Positions 59,024 to 64,000 of a DNA stretch of 64,000 nt are shown here, in pieces. A model generated the notes under the pieces. The model did no database searches, was not told the origin of the DNA, and was given only the letters and a program-made list of their open reading frames with translations. Both the position numbers and the translations under genes were made by a program. The stretch's first letter is position 1. The number at the start of each line of letters is the position of its first letter. The stretch comes from UBA10103 sp964437185 (GTDB lineage Bacteria > Patescibacteriota > Minisyncoccia > Phycocordibacterales > UBA2100), in NCBI GenBank assembly GCA_964437185.1, contig CAYTFU010000004.1, positions 1 to 64,000 on the forward strand, written 5' to 3'.

Positions 59024-60802
59024 TTATCGTACCTGCCACCCATTTTTTGCGACAACCGTGTACACTTTTTCCATCGCTGCGTTTGCCTCATCGTTGGTTA
59101 AAGTCTTTTCAGGAGATTGGAATACTGTGCGAAACGCGTAAGAGATTTTATCCCCTTTCTTAAACTCGTCGAATAGATCTATACGTACAGCAAAGTCGCC
59201 AAGCGCCTTTGCAATAACCGCCATGACATTTTCCATCGTCGTACCGGACGAAACCCATAACGCGATATCGCGCGTAATTGACGGAAAGCGAGAGAATGGC
59301 TTATAGCGCTCAGTCGTCGAGAGTGGCAGATCGTCGTACTTCGTTGCTGGTACGCTTGCGAGAGGCTTTTCCGAAGCTTTTTCTTTGTCGGTAACAGTTC
59401 CCACCATCATAGTTTCTTTCCCCCCCTTCCACACTGAACCTATTTCGAAAAGCTTTACTTCTTTGAGCCCGAGCAGATCTTTGTTGCGGGCATTTTTGGC
59501 ATGCGCCTCGTTCAGGCCGTCAATAAGACTTGTGCGCAGATAAGGCCGCACACTGTCGACCTTGTTGGCGACCGCACGCTCGCCCTCGTCCGCAAAAACT
59601 GAAGTAAATACTTCTGAGTAACCTTGCGATATCAGGGTTTCCCGCATTTTTTCCGCTGCGTAGAAAATCGCATTCACTTCCGGATCTTTTTCAAACTTCG
59701 GTAATTCGACAGGAACGACCTTGTCGTATCCCACGACGCGACCCACCTCCTCGGCAAGGTCCTCGGGGATTAGAATGTCGAGCCGTTCGGGTGGCGGCAT
59801 GACCTCGAAAATGCCGCCCTCCTCTTTGTATCCAAATCCGAGTCGTATGAATACATCGGCTACTTCTGCGCCCGTAAGCTCCGTGCCGAGAATTTTGTTT
59901 ATCGACTCTACAGATATGGAAACCGATCTTTGTGCGAGCGGCGCAGGATACACATCCGTAAAGCCTTCCACCTCCCCTCCCGCAATTTTGCAAATGAGAT
60001 CAGCGGCAGCTGCAGCACCGTAGAGGGCAAGTTCTGGAGAAATAACCTGTTGGAATCTTTCAGAAGCATCGGTGCGAAGTTTGAGGGCTGCGGCAGTACG
60101 GCGCACTGACACTCCGTCAAATTGAGCGGATTCGAGGATAATGTCGGTCGTGGATTCATCGACACCCGAGGGCTTGCCTCCCTTCACTCCCGCAATACCA
60201 ATTGCCGTGTCGGAATGTTGGTCTGCAATGACGAGCATTGTTTCCAAAAGTTTGTACTCTTTATCGTCGAGCGCGAGCATGGTTTCCCCTGGGTGTGCGA
60301 GACGCACTGCAATTGCATACTTACCAGCTTTTGCTGTAAGTTTGCCCGCGTCAAACGCGTGAAGCGGTTGTCCGATATTGAACATCACGTAGTTGGTCGC
60401 ATCGACGATGTTGTTGATTGAACGCTGACCGAGTGATTCGAGCGCTTGTCTGAGCCACTCGGGCGAAGGACCAACCTTTACGCCCCGAATATATCCCGCG
60501 ATGTATCGCGAGCACAGGGGAGTGTTGATAGACACGGCCACCCCATCTGTCGCGGCAAGGCGAGGCCTTGCCGCGAGCGGATCGTTTTTGAGAGGGAGAT
60601 TCAGTATCGCCGACAACTCTTTTGCAATTCCTCTATGCGAGAGACAATCGTGCCCGCGATTCGGGGTTACCTTCACATCGAGAATTTCAGACTCCGCGCT
60701 TTCTATCTCAAACGCGTGGAACGTGAGCGCATCTGAGATCGCATCCATATCGGGGAGCGGAGTATCGAAGTATGTTTGGAGCCATAAACGAGAAATCTTC
60801 AT
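59024..60802 (-). CDS. pheT: phenylalanine--tRNA ligase beta subunit, without N-terminal tRNA-binding domain
   Basis: The 592-residue subunit begins MKISRLWLQTYF and goes directly to the B1/B3 region (VTPNRGHDCLSHRGIAKELS, VDATNYVMFNIGQPLHAFD). The OB-type tRNA-binding domain of usual PheT (about 795 residues) is missing. B5 is at SVSISVESINKILG, the catalytic-like core follows, and the C-terminal anticodon-binding domain is FSRFPSITRDIALWV through KTLTNDEANAAMEKV. It works as a (alpha-beta)2 tetramer with PheS. It begins 3 bases after the pheS stop. Confidence 0.94.
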   Translation of the reverse strand: MKISRLWLQTYFDTPLPDMDAISDALTFHAFEIESAESEILDVKVTPNRGHDCLSHRGIAKELSAILNLPLKNDPLAARPRLAATDGVAVSINTPLCSRYIAGYIRGVKVGPSPEWLRQALESLGQRSINNIVDATNYVMFNIGQPLHAFDAGKLTAKAGKYAIAVRLAHPGETMLALDDKEYKLLETMLVIADQHSDTAIGIAGVKGGKPSGVDESTTDIILESAQFDGVSVRRTAAALKLRTDASERFQQVISPELALYGAAAAADLICKIAGGEVEGFTDVYPAPLAQRSVSISVESINKILGTELTGAEVADVFIRLGFGYKEEGGIFEVMPPPERLDILIPEDLAEEVGRVVGYDKVVPVELPKFEKDPEVNAIFYAAEKMRETLISQGYSEVFTSVFADEGERAVANKVDSVRPYLRTSLIDGLNEAHAKNARNKDLLGLKEVKLFEIGSVWKGGKETMMVGTVTDKEKASEKPLASVPATKYDDLPLSTTERYKPFSRFPSITRDIALWVSSGTTMENVMAVIAKALGDFAVRIDLFDEFKKGDKISYAFRTVFQSPEKTLTNDEANAAMEKVYTVVAKNGWQVR

Positions 60803-60805
60803 AGA

Positions 60806-61537
60806 CTAGAATTGATTGACGAAGCGAAGGTCGGCAGAATGCATGAGGCGAATGTCGTCGATGCCCCAGCGCAAAAGCGCCAAACGATCAAGACCCATTC
60901 CAAACGCAAAACCCCTATATTTCTTGGAGTCCACGCCAGCGTTCTCGAGAACATTCGGATGTACCATGCCCGCGCCCATCATCTCGATCCACTTGCCGCG
61001 CAACTTCTCCGGCGCCCCATCGCCAACCACACGCATATCCACCTCGACGCTCGGTTCAGTAAACGGAAAAAAACTTGGGCGAAAACGAATCTCCACGGAT
61101 ACGTCTTTCAGGAGGTTTTCGAAGAAATGCGAGAGCGTCCCTTTGAGTTGCGCAAGTGAGACATCTTCTCCGACGACCAATCCTTCAACTTGGAAGTACT
61201 CCGCCTCATGCGTCATGTCGGTGGCCTCGTTACGGAAAACCTTGCCCGGCACGATGACGCGATACGGTGGCAAATTCCCCTTTTTCATTTGCTCCTCCAT
61301 ATACCGCACCTGCACAGGAGACGTGTGGGTACGCAGTACCATTCCCGGCTCGTCCTTAATGAAAAAGGTATCCTGCATGTCGCGTGCTGGATGGTCTTTA
61401 GGCACATTGAGCGCATCAAAGTTGTACCATTCACTCTCAACTAGTGGCCCTTCTACAAATGTAAAACCCATCTCAAAAAATATCTTGTTCGTCTCGCGAA
61501 TAATCGACGAAAGGGGATGTATGTGGCCGCGCATCAT
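60806..61537 (-). CDS. pheS: phenylalanine--tRNA ligase alpha subunit, short
   Basis: The 243-residue subunit holds the class II catalytic core. HPLSSIIRETNKIF and MGFTFVEGPLVE begin it, motif 2 is YRVIVPGKVFRNEATDMTHEAEYFQ, and motif 3 is GFAFGMGLDRLALLRWGI. The N-terminal coiled coil that contacts tRNA in normal PheS (about 340 residues) is absent. The first of two ATGs (61537) has TATACT exactly 6 bases upstream and is taken as a leaderless start. It forms an operon with pheT. Confidence 0.94.
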   Translation of the reverse strand: MMRGHIHPLSSIIRETNKIFFEMGFTFVEGPLVESEWYNFDALNVPKDHPARDMQDTFFIKDEPGMVLRTHTSPVQVRYMEEQMKKGNLPPYRVIVPGKVFRNEATDMTHEAEYFQVEGLVVGEDVSLAQLKGTLSHFFENLLKDVSVEIRFRPSFFPFTEPSVEVDMRVVGDGAPEKLRGKWIEMMGAGMVHPNVLENAGVDSKKYRGFAFGMGLDRLALLRWGIDDIRLMHSADLRFVNQF

Positions 61538-61604
61538 CGCGCCAGTATATCTCTCGCCGCATACCTTTCAAAACATCGTATTTTGTGGTATAAAAGTTGT
61601 TTGT

Positions 61605-62849
61605 ATGCCAGATTTCGCCGCCGTATTCACATACCTTTTTCTCTTCACTTCACTCTATTTTGAAGTCTTTTTGCTTTTGTCATTTCTGGAGCGACGCAAG
61701 CTCCCCTACCGACCTGCGCAGACCGGATCGCGAGCGGATGATTCGCGCTTACCGCATGCCGCCGTGATAGTGCCTTGCTTCAACGAAGCAAAAACACTCT
61801 CCGCAACGATGCATTCGCTTCTCGCGCTCGAATATCCCCGCGAAAAGCTCGAAATTCTTATTGTCGACGACGGCTCGACAGACGACACGCTCGCTGTGGC
61901 GCAAACATTTACGTACGACGAGCGCGTTCGCGTGTTTCGCAAAGAGAACGGCGGCAAACACACAGCGATGAATTGGGGTCTCAGCCACACAAGCGCAGAG
62001 ATTATCGGCTGCTTGGATGCAGATTCGACCGTCGCGCCAAACGCGCTTCTTGCCATCGTTCCACTTTTTGATAATCCTCGAATCGCAGCCGTCACGCCGG
62101 GCATCCACGTCCGAGAGCCGCAGACCATGATCCAGCACATGCAGCACGTCGAATACCGCCTGAGCGTTTTCAATCGCTATATTTTTGCGTGGCTCGGATC
62201 GGTATTTATTGCTCCCGGACCGTTTTCATTTTTTCGCGCGTGCGTAGTCCGGGAGCTTGGAGCGTGGCGACACGCACACTCTACCGAGGATATGGAAATG
62301 GCGTTGCGCATCCAGAATGCGGGCCACCTTATCGCGAACGCCCCCAACGCGGTCGTTCACACTTCCACCCCTGCGACGCTTCGCCAGTTATTCCGTCAGC
62401 GCGTCCGGTGGACCTATGGATGGCTGCGCAACGCAGTAGACTACCGCTTTATGCTCGGCAACAAGCGCTTCGGAAACCTTGGGCTCATCATTCTTCCATC
62501 AGCGCTTATATCGATCGCGGCCGGTATGTACTTTTTTGTTCGCATTCTCTGGATGACCTCACAAAACGTCTTACACCACATCACGCGCTTTGAGGCGACA
62601 GGCGCGCTCATCTCTGATCCTACGTTTGATTTGTTTTATGTAAATACGAGCGCCTTTCTCTTTCTCGTCGTAACAAGCGTTGCGCTCATTCTGACACTCA
62701 TTTGCATCGGATCGCTCGTGGGTACTGGCTCGCGCCGCCCGCCGGCAGCGACGCCAATGTTTTTGCTTTTTTACAGCTTTCTTGCGCCGCTCTGGCTCTT
62801 TGCAGCAGTCTTTCGCGCGACGTTTAAAACGGGCGTTCGCTGGCGCTAA
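61605..62849 (+). CDS. family 2 glycosyltransferase, membrane-bound
   Basis: The 414-residue protein has one N-terminal membrane helix, a GT-A catalytic domain and three to four C-terminal helices, as in BcsA/NodC/PgaC-type processive synthases. Key motifs are IVDDGSTDD, LDADSTV, STEDMEMAL and QRVRWTYGW. It probably polymerises or adds sugars at the membrane for a surface polysaccharide; the product is unknown. TATAAA (61589-61594) is 10 bases before the ATG. The ORF extends upstream across pheS and that part is a shadow. The thioredoxin-like gene follows after 5 bases. Confidence 0.9.
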   Translation: MPDFAAVFTYLFLFTSLYFEVFLLLSFLERRKLPYRPAQTGSRADDSRLPHAAVIVPCFNEAKTLSATMHSLLALEYPREKLEILIVDDGSTDDTLAVAQTFTYDERVRVFRKENGGKHTAMNWGLSHTSAEIIGCLDADSTVAPNALLAIVPLFDNPRIAAVTPGIHVREPQTMIQHMQHVEYRLSVFNRYIFAWLGSVFIAPGPFSFFRACVVRELGAWRHAHSTEDMEMALRIQNAGHLIANAPNAVVHTSTPATLRQLFRQRVRWTYGWLRNAVDYRFMLGNKRFGNLGLIILPSALISIAAGMYFFVRILWMTSQNVLHHITRFEATGALISDPTFDLFYVNTSAFLFLVVTSVALILTLICIGSLVGTGSRRPPAATPMFLLFYSFLAPLWLFAAVFRATFKTGVRWR

Positions 62850-62854
62850 TACCT

Positions 62855-63565
62855 ATGGAAAATCCGATCGTCAATACGCGCGCAGCGCATCTTCGCAACT
62901 ATCTGGTGGCATTTCTGATTACGTCGCTCCTGTTTGCAACAGCGCTGTACGCGTCCAACTATTTTAGCAATCAGCGCCTCGAAGACATTCGCGCCACGCA
63001 AGACACGATCTCCACGGATATTCTCTCGCTTGAAACGCAATTCGATCTTCTCGAAGAGTATTCGTGTACAAACGTTTCAGAAAATACGGTTCTTCCGAGC
63101 GAATTGCGCACTCTCGCAAATCAACTCTCGTACATGGAGGCCCAAGGAGCGCAAAATCAGGACGAAGTACTTCGACTCAAACGACTCTACTCACTACTTG
63201 AAATCAAAGATTACCTGCTCATGAAGCGAATCGCCGCTAAGTGCGGTCTCAAACCTATCTTCATTCTCTACTTTTATTCAAACGCGGGCGACTGCCGAGA
63301 CTGCGAAAAGCAAGGGTACGTACTCACGTCTCTCGCGGAGACATACCCGCAACTTCGTATCTACTCGTTCGACTACGATCTCAACGTCTCAGCGCTGCAA
63401 ACACTTATTTCAATCGATAAAATCGAGGATCGTCTGCCCGCCCTCCTCATCAATGGAAAACCGCACTACGGATTCAAGAACATAGAGGATATTCAAGAAA
63501 TCTTACCGCAGCTCGCCGCGCTCAAGAAAGCTACATCCACTACTGCAACTTCCACGAAGAAGTAA
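62855..63565 (+). CDS. membrane-anchored thioredoxin-like protein
   Basis: The 236-residue protein has one N-terminal membrane helix (about 16-36), a helical extracytoplasmic segment (about 40-125) and a C-terminal thioredoxin-like domain. FILYFYSNAGDCRDCEKQGY holds a CxxC pair (CRDC), and RLPALLINGKPHYGF supplies the cis-Pro strand. A Thr/Ser/Lys tail ends it. It may act in disulfide exchange at the surface. It is in an operon with the glycosyltransferase (5-base gap). Confidence 0.75.
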   Translation: MENPIVNTRAAHLRNYLVAFLITSLLFATALYASNYFSNQRLEDIRATQDTISTDILSLETQFDLLEEYSCTNVSENTVLPSELRTLANQLSYMEAQGAQNQDEVLRLKRLYSLLEIKDYLLMKRIAAKCGLKPIFILYFYSNAGDCRDCEKQGYVLTSLAETYPQLRIYSFDYDLNVSALQTLISIDKIEDRLPALLINGKPHYGFKNIEDIQEILPQLAALKKATSTTATSTKK

Positions 63566-63595
63566 GCTTTGCGTTGTTGCTATTTACCCCGTCAG

Positions 63596-63667
63596 AGCCG
63601 GAGGCGAGGATTGAACTCGCGACCTGCTGTTTACAAAACAGCTGCTCTACCACTGAGCTACTCCGGC
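63596..63667 (-). tRNA. tRNA-Thr(UGU)
   Basis: A complete 72-base tRNA on the minus strand. The acceptor GCCGGAG pairs with CTCCGGC, the D arm is GCTCAGTGGTAGAGC, and the anticodon stem GCTGT/ACAGC has loop TTTGTAA (anticodon UGU). The T arm is GCGAG-TTCAATC-CTCGC and the discriminator T. The flanks GTCAGA and TCTGAC continue the acceptor pairing. CCA is not encoded. Confidence 0.93.
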
Positions 63668-63676
63668 TCTGACGGG

Positions 63677-63696
63677 ACCAACTGAGCTAAGGCGGC
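63677..63696 (-). pseudogene. 5' fragment of a second tRNA
   Basis: On the minus strand GCCGCCTTAGCTCAGTTGGT is the acceptor 5' strand and D arm start of a tRNA. It ends abruptly, 10 bases upstream of the intact tRNA-Thr. No anticodon or T arm follows, so it is a remnant. Confidence 0.75.
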
Positions 63697-63732
63697 CAAT
63701 ACTCCTAACTGAGGCATTGTGCCCGGTATCGA

Positions 63733-64000
63733 CTATTCAATCAAGTCGGGCCCAACGCCATTCTTGTGCTCTGAAACTCGCTTCAAAAATTCGGATCGAG
63801 TCTCTCGTTTCTCAAAGCGATGCTTGTGCGATACAAAATCAGCAAGCTTGTGAAGTTTTCGCTCAGAGAGACGAGCGAGTATCGCAAGGCCGAGTGCGAT
63901 TTCACGAAGTAGGAAGCGGCCAAGTCGAAGGACGGCGGGCGGCAATTTTGCCAAGTCTACGCGGGCAGCCACGAGAAGTTCTTTTGCCTGGAGTGCATGC
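63733..64000 (-). CDS. partial hypothetical protein (5' end outside window)
   Basis: The last 88 or so codons of an ORF that stays open to the right edge. The visible part is basic and helical (LAKLPPAVLRLGRFLLREIA, LSERKLHKLADFVSHKHRFE) and ends GVGPDLIE. A GTG at 63972 could start it, but in-frame sequence continues upstream (ALQAKELL), so the real start is probably outside. No family recognised. Confidence 0.5.
   Translation of the reverse strand, partial: HALQAKELLVAARVDLAKLPPAVLRLGRFLLREIALGLAILARLSERKLHKLADFVSHKHRFEKRETRSEFLKRVSEHKNGVGPDLIE

Noticed and set aside
61605..61700. N-terminal extension of the glycosyltransferase back to 60816
   Set aside because: The extension is antisense to pheS; the conserved protein starts at 61605 behind TATAAA.

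Overview
The window looks like a chromosomal contig from a Candidate Phyla Radiation (Patescibacteria) genome, probably Parcubacteria of the roughly 50% GC Kaiserbacteria/Adlerbacteria type. Several features support this. Housekeeping enzymes are stripped down: ThrS has no TGS or editing domain, PheT no N-terminal tRNA-binding domain, PheS no coiled coil, ValS no C-terminal arm, and SMC is about 740 residues. No biosynthetic operons are present beyond a kinase/threonine synthase pair. There is a solitary HTH/Cas2-fold protein, a sortase and repeat-rich surface proteins. UGA is a normal stop here (for example thrC and prsW stops in ATGA overlaps), so this is not a code-25 lineage. The lineage is inferred; no marker phylogeny was run.

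Layout. 1-15 kb: tRNA-Glu end, GIY-YIG protein, hydrolase, response regulator, dgkA, P-loop kinase, thrC, DNA glycosylase, tsaC with tRNA-Val, class IV aminotransferase, ABC exporter, tsaD (with a second tsaD start in front of it), valS, prsW-hsp20, a PD-(D/E)XK nuclease and a Usg-family gene. 15-33 kb: a minus-strand information-processing block (rpoD, dnaG, rpoC, rpoB, trmD, khpA, rpsP, smc, rnc, nusB-NUDIX, rpmF). A 1.8-kb accessory island holding a REP-type transposase splits smc from rnc. 33-39 kb: toxin-antitoxin-like pair, degraded repeats, membrane proteins and a very large secreted lipase-like protein. 39-45 kb: rnhB, dnaE, thrS and the HTH/Cas2-like gene.

45-57 kb is the accessory heart: a repeat-rich adhesin with an IPYTG sorting motif (interrupted by a 100-N gap), a run of small minus-strand envelope genes, a RelE/AbrB-type toxin-antitoxin pair, two large coiled proteins, a hexapeptide-repeat secreted protein, a sortase and a membrane-anchored CARDB-like protein. 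57-64 kb returns to core genes: gyrB, pheT, pheS, a family-2 glycosyltransferase, a thioredoxin-like protein, tRNA-Thr and a partial gene.

Two expression styles are visible. Most core genes have no Shine-Dalgarno site. Instead a TATAAT-like hexamer lies 6-10 bases before the start codon, most often exactly 6, which implies leaderless mRNAs. The small accessory envelope genes have good Shine-Dalgarno sites, several TTGACA/TATACT-type promoters with a 16-base spacer, and their own hairpin terminators. The most unusual items are the tsaD start duplication, the tRNA-Val/tsaC junction, a two-copy structured intergenic element placed just after minus-strand genes, the sortase/adhesin/hexapeptide-protein surface locus, and the self-contained small-gene cassettes.
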